A stretch of DNA of 64,000 bases from Microlunatus panaciterrae (GTDB taxonomy: Bacteria; Actinomycetota; Actinomycetes; Propionibacteriales; Propionibacteriaceae). How positions within the stretch are numbered: the stretch's first letter is position 1; each line of letters begins with the position of its first letter. The position numbers and the translations under genes were made by a program. The DNA is taken from contig NZ_JAFBCF010000001.1 of assembly GCF_016907535.1 (NCBI RefSeq), positions 186,001-250,000 of the forward strand, read 5' to 3'. Below, in pieces: positions 53,863 to 63,695 of this stretch. The notes beneath the pieces are model-generated. The model saw only the letters and a program-made list of their open reading frames with translations. It had not been told where the DNA came from and did not search any database.

Positions 53863-54414
53863 CTATTCCTTGTTCGGGTCGCGCAGGCGCTGCGGTTCCT
53901 GGGCCTGGAACGTCTCGTCACCGGCCGGCTGGTCGAGACGGGGGCTCTCGAACGCGGACTGCTCCGAGGTGGGAGCAGCGTCCGTGCGCGCCGGCGTGGA
54001 CCCGTCCGGCTCGGTGGCGACCGGCTCGACGGCGTCGTGCCGATCGGTCAGGCTGGAGGCGTCATCGGGAACGGTGCCGATCGGCTCGGCGTCGCCGACC
54101 TCGTCCAACTCCGACTCCTCGAACTCCGTCTCCTCCAGCGGCGGTTCCAGGTCGGCATCCGTCGCCACCCGGGCGATCGCGGCCTTGAGCACCGTCATCT
54201 GCACACCCGGCGACACCTCGAGGACCGCCTGCTTCTCACCGATCTCCACGATGTTGCCGAAGACTCCGCTGGCCAGAAGCACCTGCGTCCCGGGGGTGAG
54301 GGAGTTCAGGGTCCGCTGCTGGGCCTGCTGACGCTTCTTCTGCGGCCTCAGGATGAGGAAGTAGAAGAGGGCGATCATCGCCACGATCAGTAACAGGGTC
54401 GAATATTGTTCCAT
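53863..54414 (-). CDS. yajC: Preprotein translocase subunit YajC
   Basis: Small single-span protein of the SecDF-YajC complex. The membrane helix is about residues 5-23 (STLLLIVAMIALFYFLILRP), followed by QKKRQQAQQ and a conserved beta domain (LTPGTQVLLASGVFGNIVEI). The tail after about residue 90 is acidic and low-complexity, making the protein (183 residues) longer than the usual 100-120. I chose ATG 54414 with GGAG nearby over an in-frame start at 54453. Confidence 0.93.
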   Translation of the reverse strand: MEQYSTLLLIVAMIALFYFLILRPQKKRQQAQQRTLNSLTPGTQVLLASGVFGNIVEIGEKQAVLEVSPGVQMTVLKAAIARVATDADLEPPLEETEFEESELDEVGDAEPIGTVPDDASSLTDRHDAVEPVATEPDGSTPARTDAAPTSEQSAFESPRLDQPAGDETFQAQEPQRLRDPNKE

Positions 54415-54513
54415 AACTCCAGCGTCCCGTTTGCGACGCGACCAGACTGCCACGCCAGTTGATGTCCGGCAAAAGCGCCGACCGCCGTACTCTACCTACA
54501 CCCGCCCACAATC

Positions 54514-55614
54514 CTAGAGTCCGCCGAACAGGTCGGGCGCGCCCTGGCCACCCTGCACACCGGTCGGCGGGGCCAGACCCAGGTGCTGCCAGGCCGCCGC
54601 GGTCGCCACCCGGCCGCGCTGGGTGCGCATCAGGAAGCCCTCCCGGACCAGGAACGGCTCGGCCACCTCCTCGACCGTCTCGCGTTCCTCCCCGACCGAG
54701 ATGGCCAAGGTGGACAGCCCAACCGGCCCGCCCCCGAACCGGTGGCACATCGCCTGCAGCACCGCCCGGTCCAGTCGGTCCAGACCCTGCTCGTCCACCT
54801 CGTAGAGCTCCAGCGCCGCCTGCGCGACCGCCGGTGTGATGAAGCCGTCGGCCCGCACCTGGGCGAAGTCGCGGACCCGGCGGAGCAGCCGGTTGGCGAT
54901 CCGGGGCGTGCCCCGGGAACGGCGGGCGATCTCGGCTGCCCCCTCGGCATGCAGTTGGGCGCCGAGCAGCCGCGCCGACCGGAACACGATGTGCTCCAGC
55001 GCTGCGGTGTGGTAGAAGTCCAGCTGAGCGGTGAAGCCGAACCGGTCCCGCAGCGGTCCGGGCAGCAGCCCGGCCCGGGTGGTGGCACCTACCAGGGTAA
55101 AGCGCGGGATCTCCAGCGGGATCGCGGTCGCGCCCGGCCCCTTGCCGACCACCACGTCGACCCGGAAGTCCTCCATAGCGAGATAGAGCATCTCCTCCGC
55201 GGGACGTGACATCCGGTGGATCTCATCGAGGAAGAAGACCTCACCCTCGGTGAGGCCGGACAGGATGGCGGCCAGGTCGCCGGCGTGCTGGATGGCGGGC
55301 CCGCTGGAGATCCGCAGCGGAGCCGACATCTCGGCGGCGATGATCATGGCCAGGGTCGTCTTGCCCAGCCCGGGCGGACCGGACAGCAGCACGTGGTCCG
55401 GCACCGTACCCCGGTGCCTGGCCGCCTCGAGCACCAGCCCGAGCTGGTCGCTGACGCGCTCCTGGCCTTCGAACTCCGACAGGCTGGTCGGCCGTAGCGC
55501 CGACTCGGCCGCTTCCTCGTCCGGGTCCGGGTGCGGATCGACGATTTCGTAGCCGGCCGACTGGTGGTGCGTCGACCGGGGGTCCTGCTCGCTCACTGCA
55601 TCATGGTCGGTCAT
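54514..55614 (-). CDS. ruvB: Holliday junction branch migration helicase RuvB
   Basis: AAA+ motor that drives branch migration with RuvA. The 366 residues show the N-terminal [15 protein letters not shown], Walker [12 protein letters not shown], Walker B FFLDEIHR, sensor 1 [20 protein letters not shown], and the winged-helix C-terminus with [12 protein letters not shown]. The start is 3 bases after the ruvA stop. Confidence 0.97.
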   Translation of the reverse strand: MTDHDAVSEQDPRSTHHQSAGYEIVDPHPDPDEEAAESALRPTSLSEFEGQERVSDQLGLVLEAARHRGTVPDHVLLSGPPGLGKTTLAMIIAAEMSAPLRISSGPAIQHAGDLAAILSGLTEGEVFFLDEIHRMSRPAEEMLYLAMEDFRVDVVVGKGPGATAIPLEIPRFTLVGATTRAGLLPGPLRDRFGFTAQLDFYHTAALEHIVFRSARLLGAQLHAEGAAEIARRSRGTPRIANRLLRRVRDFAQVRADGFITPAVAQAALELYEVDEQGLDRLDRAVLQAMCHRFGGGPVGLSTLAISVGEERETVEEVAEPFLVREGFLMRTQRGRVATAAAWQHLGLAPPTGVQGGQGAPDLFGGL

Positions 55615-55617
55615 CGG

Positions 55618-56223
55618 CTAGCTCTTGGCCAACCGCTGCAGCGCGGCCCGCATCAGCATCGCGACGCTCGCCGGCGGGTCGTCGGCGGCCAGATGCTCGA
55701 CGTCGGCGCAGGCGGCGTCGGCGTCCTTCGCGCTCCAGCCCAGTCCCTGCAGACCCTGGCTGACCTGTTCCCGCCACGGGTTCGAGCTGGCCGGCCCGGC
55801 CGCCGGCACACTGGCCAGCCCGACAGCGTTCATCTTGTCCTTGAGCTCGATCACGATCCGTTGGGCACCCTTGCGCCCGATCCCCGGCACCTTGGTCAGC
55901 TGCACCAGGTTCTCGGTGCTGATCGCGGTCCGCAGCTCGTCGGGGGTCAGCACGGCCAGCGCGGCCTGGGCCAGCTTGGGCCCGACGCCGGTGGCCGTCA
56001 GCAGCAGCTCGAAGAAGTCCCGTTCGTCGCCACCGGCGAAGCCGTACAGGGTGAGGGAGTCCTCCCGGACGATCAGCGAGGTGTGCAGGGTGGCCGGTTG
56101 GCCCATCCTCAGCCCGGCGGTGGTACCCGGGCTGCACAGGGCGACCACGCCGAGGCCGCCGACCTCGATCACAGCCGACGTCGGCCCGAGCCCGATCACC
56201 GTTCCGGACAGTTGCGCGATCAC
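55618..56223 (-). CDS. ruvA: Holliday junction DNA-binding protein RuvA
   Basis: Binds four-way junctions and recruits RuvB. The 201 residues have an OB fold ([41 protein letters not shown]), two helix-hairpin-helix motifs ([31 protein letters not shown]), and a C-terminal RuvB-binding domain. I chose GTG 56223, which overlaps the ruvC stop (GTGA) and follows AAGGAG; the open frame upstream is a shadow of ruvC. Confidence 0.96.
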   Translation of the reverse strand: MIAQLSGTVIGLGPTSAVIEVGGLGVVALCSPGTTAGLRMGQPATLHTSLIVREDSLTLYGFAGGDERDFFELLLTATGVGPKLAQAALAVLTPDELRTAISTENLVQLTKVPGIGRKGAQRIVIELKDKMNAVGLASVPAAGPASSNPWREQVSQGLQGLGWSAKDADAACADVEHLAADDPPASVAMLMRAALQRLAKS

Positions 56224-56789
56224 TTCTTCTCCTTGACCTGGGCTGCGAACGCCTGCCGCTGCCGCCTGGACTGAGCCGCGGCCGCCTGCAGTGCGTCGTT
56301 GATGCGGTGGTTCGCCGACCCGCGCCAGACATGGCAGATGGCCAGTGCCAGGGCATCGGCCGCGTCGGCGGGCCTGGGCGGGCTGTCGAGGCGCAGGATC
56401 CTGGTCACCATGGCTCCGACCTGGTCCTTGCCTGCCCGTCCGGACCCGGTGATGGCCGCCTTCACCTCGCTCGGGGTGTGCAGCACGACCGGGATCCCCC
56501 GCCTGGCCGCAGCGAGCATCGCTACCCCGGCCGCCTGGGCGGTGCCCATCACCGTCTGCACGTTGTGCTGGGCGAACACCCGCTCCACCGCCAGGGTGTC
56601 CGGTCGGTAGGTCGTCAGCCATTCCTCCACCGCCGCCTCGATCTGGACCAGCCGGCGCGCCACGTCCAGCTCGGTCGGCGTGCGGACGACGTCGACCGCC
56701 ACCAGCGTCGGGGGCCGGCCCATGCCGCCCTCGACGACGCCGAGCCCGCAGCGGGTCAGGCCGGGGTCGATGCCGAGTACGCGCATCAC
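56220..56789 (-). CDS. ruvC: Crossover junction endodeoxyribonuclease RuvC
   Basis: Dimeric nuclease that cuts Holliday junctions. The 189 residues have catalytic acids in [31 protein letters not shown], and [22 protein letters not shown] precedes the ATG. It is the first gene of ruvC-ruvA-ruvB and has a LexA-type SOS box at its promoter. Confidence 0.97.
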   Translation of the reverse strand: MMRVLGIDPGLTRCGLGVVEGGMGRPPTLVAVDVVRTPTELDVARRLVQIEAAVEEWLTTYRPDTLAVERVFAQHNVQTVMGTAQAAGVAMLAAARRGIPVVLHTPSEVKAAITGSGRAGKDQVGAMVTRILRLDSPPRPADAADALALAICHVWRGSANHRINDALQAAAAQSRRQRQAFAAQVKEKK

Positions 56790-56855
56790 GGCTCCTCGTG
56801 GTCGGGTGGCACGTCAGGCGCCAGAGCTGGACAGCTGGATCGGGCGGAGGATCGG

Positions 56856-56882
56856 TCGAACAGACGTTCGGATGCGATCCTA
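56856..56882 (-). promoter_or_regulatory. ruvC promoter with LexA/SOS box
   Basis: TCGAACAGACGTTCGG (56856-56871) matches the Gram-positive SOS box TCGAAC-N4-GTTCGA at 11 of 12 fixed positions. On the minus strand a TAGGAT -10 (56877-56882) lies just upstream, so LexA would cover the start point. In Mycobacterium ruvC is SOS-controlled. Confidence 0.85.
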
Positions 56883-56952
56883 CGGTGCCCCGACGGCCGA
56901 GCGGTGGAGGCTCGCAGAACCGACCGCGTGCCGGCGACCCGGTACGGTCCGG

Positions 56953-57714
56953 TCAGCCCGCGTCGGCCAGCGCGTCCTCCGGGGCGTCGAAGTTCGCATA
57001 GACGTTCTGCACGTCGTCGGAGTCCTCGAGCGCCTCGATCAGGCGGAAGATCTTGCCGACGGTCTCGCCATCCACCTCGACCGTGACAGAGGGCACGAAC
57101 GACACCTCGGCCGAGTCGTAGTCCAGGCCGGCGGACTGGATGGCCTGCCGCACGCCGACGACATCTCCTGGGTCGGAGATCACCTCGAAGCTGTCCCCCA
57201 GGTCGTTGACCTCCTCGGCGCCCGCATCGAGCGCCGCCTCCAGCAGGTCGTCCTCGGTCAGCGTCCGGCTGTCCTGCTCCTTGGCCAGCACCACCACGCC
57301 CTTACGGGCGAACATGTACGAGCAGCTGCCGGCATCGGCCATGGTGCCGCCGTTGCGGGTCATGGCCACCCGCACGTCTGAAGCCGAACGGTTGCGGTTG
57401 TCGGTCAGGCACTCGATCAGCATCGCCACCCCGGCCGGTCCGTAGCCCTCGTACATCAGCGTCTCGTAGTCAGCGCCACCGCCCTCGGCGCCCGAGCCGC
57501 GCTTGACCGCACGGTCGATGTTGTCGTTGGGTACCGAGCTCTTCTTCGCCTTCTGGATGGCGTCGTACAGGGTGGGGTTGCCCGCCGGGTCGCCGCCGCC
57601 CATCTTGGCGGCCACCTCGATGTTCTTGATCAGCTTCGCGAACAGCTTCCCTCGTCGGGCGTCGACGACCGCCTTCTTGTGCTTGGTCGTCGCCCACTTC
57701 GAATGTCCCGACAT
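56953..57714 (-). CDS. YebC/PmpR family regulatory protein
   Basis: A 253-residue protein of the YebC family, reported to act as a transcriptional regulator or, in recent work, as a ribosome-associated factor for difficult peptide runs. Diagnostic start [25 protein letters not shown]; later [15 protein letters not shown] and [15 protein letters not shown] chose ATG 57714 with GGAGG upstream. It lies upstream of ruvC in the usual yebC-ruvC order; pdxST, which often precedes it, is 17 kb away here. Confidence 0.93.
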   Translation of the reverse strand: MSGHSKWATTKHKKAVVDARRGKLFAKLIKNIEVAAKMGGGDPAGNPTLYDAIQKAKKSSVPNDNIDRAVKRGSGAEGGGADYETLMYEGYGPAGVAMLIECLTDNRNRSASDVRVAMTRNGGTMADAGSCSYMFARKGVVVLAKEQDSRTLTEDDLLEAALDAGAEEVNDLGDSFEVISDPGDVVGVRQAIQSAGLDYDSAEVSFVPSVTVEVDGETVGKIFRLIEALEDSDDVQNVYANFDAPEDALADAG

Positions 57715-57838
57715 CTTCACCCTCCTGAGTACGGTGTCTGCCCTGTTTACGGTGTTGGCCTGATCACGGAGTCTGGCGCACACCACCTGCTCGGCGGCGC
57801 GCTCACCGGCCGCGCTTCGGGACCGGAACAGACTGAGT

Positions 57839-58894
57839 TTATCCGGCCGGTTGGTAGTTCTCGGTCAGCGCGTGCATGACGATCGTCTCGCCTGCACGGT
57901 AGCCGAGGCTTTCGTACAGTTGGAAGGCGCCGGTCGGGTTGTCCGAGTCGACCCCCAGCCCGGCCGCCTCCAGACCGGCGTCGGCGAATGAGCGCATCGA
58001 GGCACACAGCAGCGCCCTGGCGATCCCCCGGCCACGCCAGGCCCGGCGGACCCCGAGACGGTCGGTCCAGCCCTCCGAGTAGCCCTGGGCGTCCCAGTCC
58101 TGTCGGTAGGCGGCGTTCATCGCATAGCCGGTGACCTCGCCGGTCTCACCGTCCAGCGCCACCCAGCTCCACTCCGGTCGCGCGTCGGCGCGCACCAGCT
58201 GCTCCTGCCACCGGGTCCGGTCCACCGGCTGCGAGCCCCAGTGGTCGGCGAAGGCCTCGTTGTGGGCCCGGCGGACGCCCTCGGACAGCTCGTCGCTGAA
58301 CGGCACGATGGTGACCCCGGTCGGCACCGGCGCCGTCGGCGGGTCGCCGTCGAAGAGGAACGACATGTCGGCGTACCAGCGCAGCGGCTCCAGGCCGAAT
58401 GACTCGAACAGGGCCCGCCGTCCGGTCTGCTTCTCGTCGACATGCCCCATCACCCGCAGCGGGCCGTGTCCCGGCTGCCAGCTCCGTCGATACCAGCTCC
58501 GGGCCTGCTCCAGCTGCCACCGGAGCAACGCGGTGCCGATCCCCTGCCGCCGCCAGCCCGGGTGCACCCCGCCGTCCAGGTAGACCCGTCGTGGGTCGGT
58601 GTCGGTTCGACCTGGGTGGTTCCAGCCGTACGCGACCAGCGGTCCGCCGCCGTCGCGGCCCAGCAGACCGTCGTGGGCGGGGTCGGCGCCGGCCTCGTCG
58701 AAGGCCTCGTAGAGCGCTTCGAGGCTGTGCCGTTCCAGGGGCTCGTCGAGTACCTCGATGGCCGTCATCAGCCCGCTCAGCTCTTCAAGGTCTTCACGGG
58801 TGATCCCGGACCATTCCAGGTTGCCCTCGGAGTCCGGGAGCCCGTCCACGGCCGGGGTCAGCTGCCTGCGCTCACGCGCGGGGCGATGTGACAC
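57839..58894 (-). CDS. Tandem GNAT N-acetyltransferase
   Basis: A 351-residue protein with two GNAT folds. The first has the acetyl-CoA loop in [17 protein letters not shown] (about residues 110-128), the second in [19 protein letters not shown] (about 285-305). Both loops look intact. Tandem GNATs include mycothiol synthase MshD, but I do not see enough to call it that. GTG 58894 follows GAGGAG. It lies 7 bp after the PlsC-like gene, so it is probably in the lipid-type cluster. Substrate unknown. Confidence 0.82.
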   Translation of the reverse strand: MSHRPARERRQLTPAVDGLPDSEGNLEWSGITREDLEELSGLMTAIEVLDEPLERHSLEALYEAFDEAGADPAHDGLLGRDGGGPLVAYGWNHPGRTDTDPRRVYLDGGVHPGWRRQGIGTALLRWQLEQARSWYRRSWQPGHGPLRVMGHVDEKQTGRRALFESFGLEPLRWYADMSFLFDGDPPTAPVPTGVTIVPFSDELSEGVRRAHNEAFADHWGSQPVDRTRWQEQLVRADARPEWSWVALDGETGEVTGYAMNAAYRQDWDAQGYSEGWTDRLGVRRAWRGRGIARALLCASMRSFADAGLEAAGLGVDSDNPTGAFQLYESLGYRAGETIVMHALTENYQPAG

Positions 58895-58901
58895 GCTCTC
58901 C

Positions 58902-59783
58902 TCAATTCCGCCAGATCTTCGTTCGTTCGGACCCGCCGCCCGGGGCGGGTGGCTCGGTCTGCTGCCAGATCCGCCGCCAGCTCCCAGCCGGCGGCTCGAC
59001 AACCACCGCCGCGGCGCCGCGCTGCGACTGCCACCAGGTGCCGCTGTCCTCCTCGATCAACTGTTTCACAGCAGCCGCGATCTTCGGCGCAAGCTCACGT
59101 GGGGTCTCGCCGGGTCGCGGCACGATCGGGTCGCCGTAGCGGACGCTGACCCGAGGCCGGCCGCTGACCGGCCAGGACTTGCCGCGCGGCATCGCGGCAT
59201 AGCTGCCGCGCAGCCCGACCGGAATCACCGGAACCTGGTGCTGGGCGGCCAGCCAGGCGGCGCCGAGCCGGAACCGGCCGAGGTAGCCGTCCTTGGAGCG
59301 GGTGCCCTCCGGATAGAGCAACACACTCCACCCCTCCGACAGCAGCTTGCCGGGCGTGGCGCTGAGGGCACCCGCCTGCCGGTCGATCGGGAAAGTGTTG
59401 AAGGCGATGGCGGACCCGGCAGCACGCCACCAGGTATCGAAGAAGTAGTCCTTGGCCGCGGCCACCGCCGTCCGCCGCCGACGGTCGGCTGGCAGCGTGC
59501 ACAGCAGCAGGGCGGTGTCCAGGTGGCTCGAGTGGTTGGCCACGATCAGGGCAGGACCCTCCAGGTCGCGGATCCGGTCCAGCCCCTGCACCTCCATCGA
59601 CACCTCGGCTCGCAGCAACGTCCTCAGGCCGGCGACCTGGACCACCTCGCGCAGCACCCTGACCGGCCCGCGCCGGGCCCAGTCGGTGCGGGCGGTGCCC
59701 GGGCTCGCCTCGCTCACGTCGGTGGGCTCGGCGGCGGCTGGTCGGTTCTCCCGACGACGCGGGATCGGCAGCTTGGGAGTCAT
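58902..59783 (-). CDS. PlsC-like 1-acyl-sn-glycerol-3-phosphate acyltransferase family
   Basis: A 293-residue lysophospholipid acyltransferase-type protein. The catalytic NHSSHLD motif (HX4D) is at about residue 83, the substrate-binding YPEGTRS at about 157, and VPVIPVGLRGSYAAMPRG is motif IV. The N-terminus (1-40) is disordered. The ATG overlaps the LarA-like gene stop by 4 bases. It may transfer an acyl group to a lysolipid or to an alcohol or ether product of the neighbouring reductase; the exact acceptor cannot be told. Confidence 0.87.
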   Translation of the reverse strand: MTPKLPIPRRRENRPAAAEPTDVSEASPGTARTDWARRGPVRVLREVVQVAGLRTLLRAEVSMEVQGLDRIRDLEGPALIVANHSSHLDTALLLCTLPADRRRRTAVAAAKDYFFDTWWRAAGSAIAFNTFPIDRQAGALSATPGKLLSEGWSVLLYPEGTRSKDGYLGRFRLGAAWLAAQHQVPVIPVGLRGSYAAMPRGKSWPVSGRPRVSVRYGDPIVPRPGETPRELAPKIAAAVKQLIEEDSGTWWQSQRGAAAVVVEPPAGSWRRIWQQTEPPAPGGGSERTKIWRN

Positions 59784-61279
59784 CTGACGTCCGCGATCAG
59801 GTGCGTCGGCTGGTGCAGATAGCTGATCTTCGGTGTCCGGCCGACGGTCGGGGCCACGATCTCGAGCGCGTCGTGCAGGGTGCTCGCGCTCCGGAAGCCG
59901 AGCCGTTCGACGGTGGCGATGTCGGCACCGACCCAGATGATGTCACCGCAGTGCTCCACTGCCCGTGACAGCTGGTACCAGAGCAGGAACGGGTGGGCAC
60001 CGTGGTAGGCGTTCCCGGACCGGTAGAGGTGCGCGTACCAGGCGTCCTCGGCGTACTTCGCCTGGAACGTGTCCCGCACCTCGGTCGCATCGGTGCCCGC
60101 CGAGAGCACATCGGCGAAGAAGTCCACATAGGACGGATGGTGCAACGAGCTGAACTCGTTCACCGCCGGATGGTAGACGATCAGGGCCCCACCCTCCCGG
60201 ACCACCGGTAAGCCGGTGTGCGCGGCGAAGGTGTGCCCCAGAGCCATCCAGGCGGCCAGGATCGGGTTGAGGACCGAGTCTGCGCTGTAGGGCGAATGCT
60301 GGCCGACTCCGGTGATCATCACGTCGGCCTGGCCCTTGACCTCCACCAGCTGTTGCTGACGCACCTTCGACGCCGATGCTTCGGCCACCGCCCCCGGGTC
60401 CCCGGCCCTGACCTGGATGACCCCGAAGGACGCCTCGGCCGAGTTGACCAGCCGGCGTCGCGCCTTGGCCGGCGCCAGCTCGAGGGCGCGCATCACGGCT
60501 GAGGAGGTCATCCGGTCCCGCAGGCTCCACTCCCACTCCCGCTTGGCCAGGAAGTCCAGACCGGTGGGGAAGGCGTTGTTGTCCAGCACGGCCTCCACGC
60601 TGAAGATCGGCGGCAGGGTGCCCCACTCAGGAACGGGTTCGGTCTGGCCGGACCGGACGGCGTCCAGCCCGCCGCGCTCGAGCAGCAGCTCGGCCGGGCC
60701 GAGCCCCTTCAGTACGGCCGCCACGCCGTTCCCCAAGGGCGACACGGTGACGTGGACGTACACCAGCAGGTCGGACTCGGCCGCGCGGGCGTTGATCGAG
60801 CCGTGCACGTCAGTCGCGTCGTGATTGTTGAGCCGACCGTCGGCGAAGAAGGAACGGAAGACCCGCTCACCGAGCAGATGCAGCATCTCGGCCTGGGTGA
60901 TCCGGCGCTGCAGACCGTTGCCGACCAGCAGTTCGACGTCGTCGACTCCGGCTGCGGCCGCCAGCCCCAACACCTTCTCGATGATCCGGCCCCTGATGTC
61001 GGGGCGCCGCATCCGTGGCGCCGGCACGGTGACGTCGTCGAAGGCGATGGTCAGCTTCATTCCTGCCCGCAGCCGATCGGCCAGCGGGTCACTGCCCAAC
61101 GGCTGGCCGAGGGCCTCGTCGATGGCGGCCTCGACGTCGGGCAACGCCGGCAGTGCCTCCGGCGGGTAGACCACCTGGGTGCCGAGCGGAAGTCGTTCCA
61201 GCCGGAAGGTGTCGCCGGTGGGGATCAGCAACGGCGGGGTGCGGGTGTCGACCTCGTGGACGAAGCCTGGACGTGCCAT
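59780..61279 (-). CDS. LarA-like (DUF2088) protein, altered metal-site motif
   Basis: A 499-residue protein of the lactate racemase-like/DUF2088 family. The N-terminal family motif is present (FDDVTVPAP, about residues 80-88), as is RLNNHDATD (about 149-157), the site of one nickel-pincer histidine in LarA. The GTHRPMT-like motif, however, reads GNGLQRRIT with Gln where His is expected, and no GGAKSILPG-type stretch is found. It may therefore not bind the nickel-pincer cofactor in the standard way. No larB/C/E maturation genes are in the window. AGGAGA precedes the ATG. Confidence 0.78.
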   Translation of the reverse strand: MARPGFVHEVDTRTPPLLIPTGDTFRLERLPLGTQVVYPPEALPALPDVEAAIDEALGQPLGSDPLADRLRAGMKLTIAFDDVTVPAPRMRRPDIRGRIIEKVLGLAAAAGVDDVELLVGNGLQRRITQAEMLHLLGERVFRSFFADGRLNNHDATDVHGSINARAAESDLLVYVHVTVSPLGNGVAAVLKGLGPAELLLERGGLDAVRSGQTEPVPEWGTLPPIFSVEAVLDNNAFPTGLDFLAKREWEWSLRDRMTSSAVMRALELAPAKARRRLVNSAEASFGVIQVRAGDPGAVAEASASKVRQQQLVEVKGQADVMITGVGQHSPYSADSVLNPILAAWMALGHTFAAHTGLPVVREGGALIVYHPAVNEFSSLHHPSYVDFFADVLSAGTDATEVRDTFQAKYAEDAWYAHLYRSGNAYHGAHPFLLWYQLSRAVEHCGDIIWVGADIATVERLGFRSASTLHDALEIVAPTVGRTPKISYLHQPTHLIADVR

Positions 61280-61340
61280 CAGTGTTCTCCTGTGTCGTGC
61301 AGTGCTGGCAGGCTCGGGGCGGCGATGCTGCTGGTGGACG

Positions 61341-63695
61341 TCATTTCGGCATCGTCCAGCGGAACGCCTGCGGCTTGATCCGCCATTCGGCCATCGACCA
61401 CTGGTTGGCCCGGGCGGCCCGCATCAGGGGTACGTCCGGGCTCACCGCCACCGGGTTGCCGACCGCCGCCAGCATGGGCTGGTCTGAGTGCGAGTCGGCG
61501 TAGGCGAAGCTTCGGGACAGGTCGATCCCGTTCAAGGCGGCGAAGTGCCGCAGCCAGGCCGCCCGTGACTCGCCCACCAGCGGCGGCCCGGTGAGGAACC
61601 CGGTGCACCGGCCGTCGGCGTCGGTGGCCAGGTCGGCGGCGACGATGACGTCGAACAGCGGCCGTAGCGGCCTGGTCAGCGGCCGGACGACACCGGTGAT
61701 CAGGATGGTGGTGTGTCCGGCGGCGCGGTGGGCCCGGATCCGGCGGACCGCGTCCGGGGACAGCCGGCTGAGCACGTGCGGGGCCATCTCGTTGTCGACG
61801 AACTCCTCCAGGGCGGCCAGGTCGGCGCCCTGGTAGCGCCGGTACACCGCACGCAGGAAGGTGCCGCGGTCGCGCCTTTCCGCCTTGATGTAGCTGGGCA
61901 GCTTGCGCAGCACCGCGCCCACCTCGGCAGCCTGACGCAGCTTGCTGAGCTCCGGCAGTCGGGCCCAGAGGTAGGTCTCGATGACGTTCGTGGTCATCAC
62001 CGTGCCGTCCAGGTCGAAGACGGCCAGGGCCTGCGACCCGGCGGTGTCCCTGCTCAGGTCTTTCATCGTGGTGGGACGCGCACCCCGCTTGCGCCGGATG
62101 GCGTCCATCCTGCGGACCGGCTCGGTGATCGACGGGCAGTGCACCTCCTCGATGTAGGTGGTCCAGTCGTAGACGGCGGTGTCGAAGGCGAAGATCGGCT
62201 GGTCATCCGGGTGCAGCGACCGGGTCAGCCGCAGCGTGTTGTCGTCGACGAAGTGCAGCTCGGACTGGGCATACTCGTTGTACAGGCCCAGGTAGCGGCG
62301 CAAGAAGGTCATCCGGACCCGTGCCCGGTCCAGGTCGCGGGCGATCTTGCGAATCCGCTCCGAGCGCGGGGCTCTCGCCAGCACCCGTTCGGCCACCTTG
62401 TGGGCGCGCTCGGAGTTCGTCAGCAGCCGCTCGACCGACGTGGCACCGGGGAACTGCCATTGCGGCAGGTGGGCGGCGCCACGCTCGCCGCCGTCGAAGG
62501 GGTGGGCGGTGAAGTAGGAGCGGACGTGGTCGTACAGCTCGCGGAAGGTCAGTGGGTTCCGCGCCCCGGAGGCCACGTGGTAGTACTCGGGTCTGCCGAC
62601 CTCGGGCACAGTCGCGCAGACGGCGAGGATGGCGTTCACGACGTGGTCGCAGGGCACGATGTCGACCACCGAGTCCGGTGAGGCCGGGAACTCGGGCAGC
62701 TCGCCCCGGCCGTACGCCAGGATCAGCGGCTCGGCCATCTTGAACCCCTCGATCCATCCGGGGTACGGGTGCAACCAGGACGACTCGACGATGGCGGGAC
62801 GGACGATCGAGACGTGCAGGTTGGCCCCGAGATCGGCGACCACCCTCTCACCCAGTGCCTTGGTGAAGGTGTAGACGTCGGTCCAGCCCAGCGACCGGGC
62901 CCGTTCGGTGCCGGCCTCGACCAGCTTCTCCTGCACCCAGTCCTTGCGGCGGCGCTCGGTGTCGGCGGCCGTGGTCAGGAAGCCGGCGGCGCGATGCTCC
63001 CGCTCAGCCTCCTTGCGCAGCCGGGTGAGCTGCTCGGCGGTGCGGGACTCGGCCTCGATCAGCTCGCGCATGGCCAGCCCGGCCCGGGTCTCGGTCTCGT
63101 AGTCGATGCTGTGCTCGTGCGGAGCCTCCGGGATGGCGCCACGGCGCCGTCCGGCCGTGTAGGCGGTGGAGATGTGCACATAGTGCGGCACCTTGGTGAT
63201 ATTGCCAGCCTCGTCGGTGACGGCCTCAATCATCCGCCGCATCAGGGCCCGGGTGCCGATCACATTGGTGGTGAACGCCTGGTCGATCGGCGGGTCGAAG
63301 GACACGTCTCCGGCGCAATGCATCACCACGTCGAGATCGGCGGGCAGCTCGGGGACGTTCGGCAGGTCGCCCTCGATCACCTGGATCCGGGCATCCACCA
63401 GCTGCTCGGCGCCGCCGGCCGCCTCCCGCAGCTGGGTGAAGATCTTCTTCTTGACCAGGCCGATCACGCGCTCCCGGGCGGACGCGGAACCCTTCCGTCG
63501 GACCAGGACCGCGGGCGCGGTCTCCGGGAGCTCGGTCAGGATCTTCCAGAGCACCTGTTCACCGATGAAACCCGTGACACCGGTCATGACGATCTTCTTG
63601 CCGGCGAGCAGCTCGCTCAGCCGGCCGTCGAGAGTCGGCCCGGCAGCGGTGGCGACAGCGGAGCGGCGGAAGGCCGCCGCGGGGACGGCCGTCAT
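61341..63695 (-). CDS. Fatty acyl-CoA reductase-like / HAD phosphatase fusion
   Basis: A 784-residue two-domain protein. Residues about 35-500 form a NAD(P)-dependent male-sterility-type (FAR) domain: [12 protein letters not shown] (nucleotide loop, about 36-47), HISTAYTAG, and YxxxK in [10 protein letters not shown] (Y275, K279). The FAR C-terminal helices follow. Residues about 555-780 form a HAD-IB hydrolase with the nucleophile in [12 protein letters not shown] (about 559-570), ILITG and [14 protein letters not shown] proteins reduce acyl-CoA to fatty alcohol; the HAD part suggests phosphate removal from a lipid. The start overlaps the hisA stop (ATGA). Confidence 0.88.
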   Translation of the reverse strand: MTAVPAAAFRRSAVATAAGPTLDGRLSELLAGKKIVMTGVTGFIGEQVLWKILTELPETAPAVLVRRKGSASARERVIGLVKKKIFTQLREAAGGAEQLVDARIQVIEGDLPNVPELPADLDVVMHCAGDVSFDPPIDQAFTTNVIGTRALMRRMIEAVTDEAGNITKVPHYVHISTAYTAGRRRGAIPEAPHEHSIDYETETRAGLAMRELIEAESRTAEQLTRLRKEAEREHRAAGFLTTAADTERRRKDWVQEKLVEAGTERARSLGWTDVYTFTKALGERVVADLGANLHVSIVRPAIVESSWLHPYPGWIEGFKMAEPLILAYGRGELPEFPASPDSVVDIVPCDHVVNAILAVCATVPEVGRPEYYHVASGARNPLTFRELYDHVRSYFTAHPFDGGERGAAHLPQWQFPGATSVERLLTNSERAHKVAERVLARAPRSERIRKIARDLDRARVRMTFLRRYLGLYNEYAQSELHFVDDNTLRLTRSLHPDDQPIFAFDTAVYDWTTYIEEVHCPSITEPVRRMDAIRRKRGARPTTMKDLSRDTAGSQALAVFDLDGTVMTTNVIETYLWARLPELSKLRQAAEVGAVLRKLPSYIKAERRDRGTFLRAVYRRYQGADLAALEEFVDNEMAPHVLSRLSPDAVRRIRAHRAAGHTTILITGVVRPLTRPLRPLFDVIVAADLATDADGRCTGFLTGPPLVGESRAAWLRHFAALNGIDLSRSFAYADSHSDQPMLAAVGNPVAVSPDVPLMRAARANQWSMAEWRIKPQAFRWTMPK

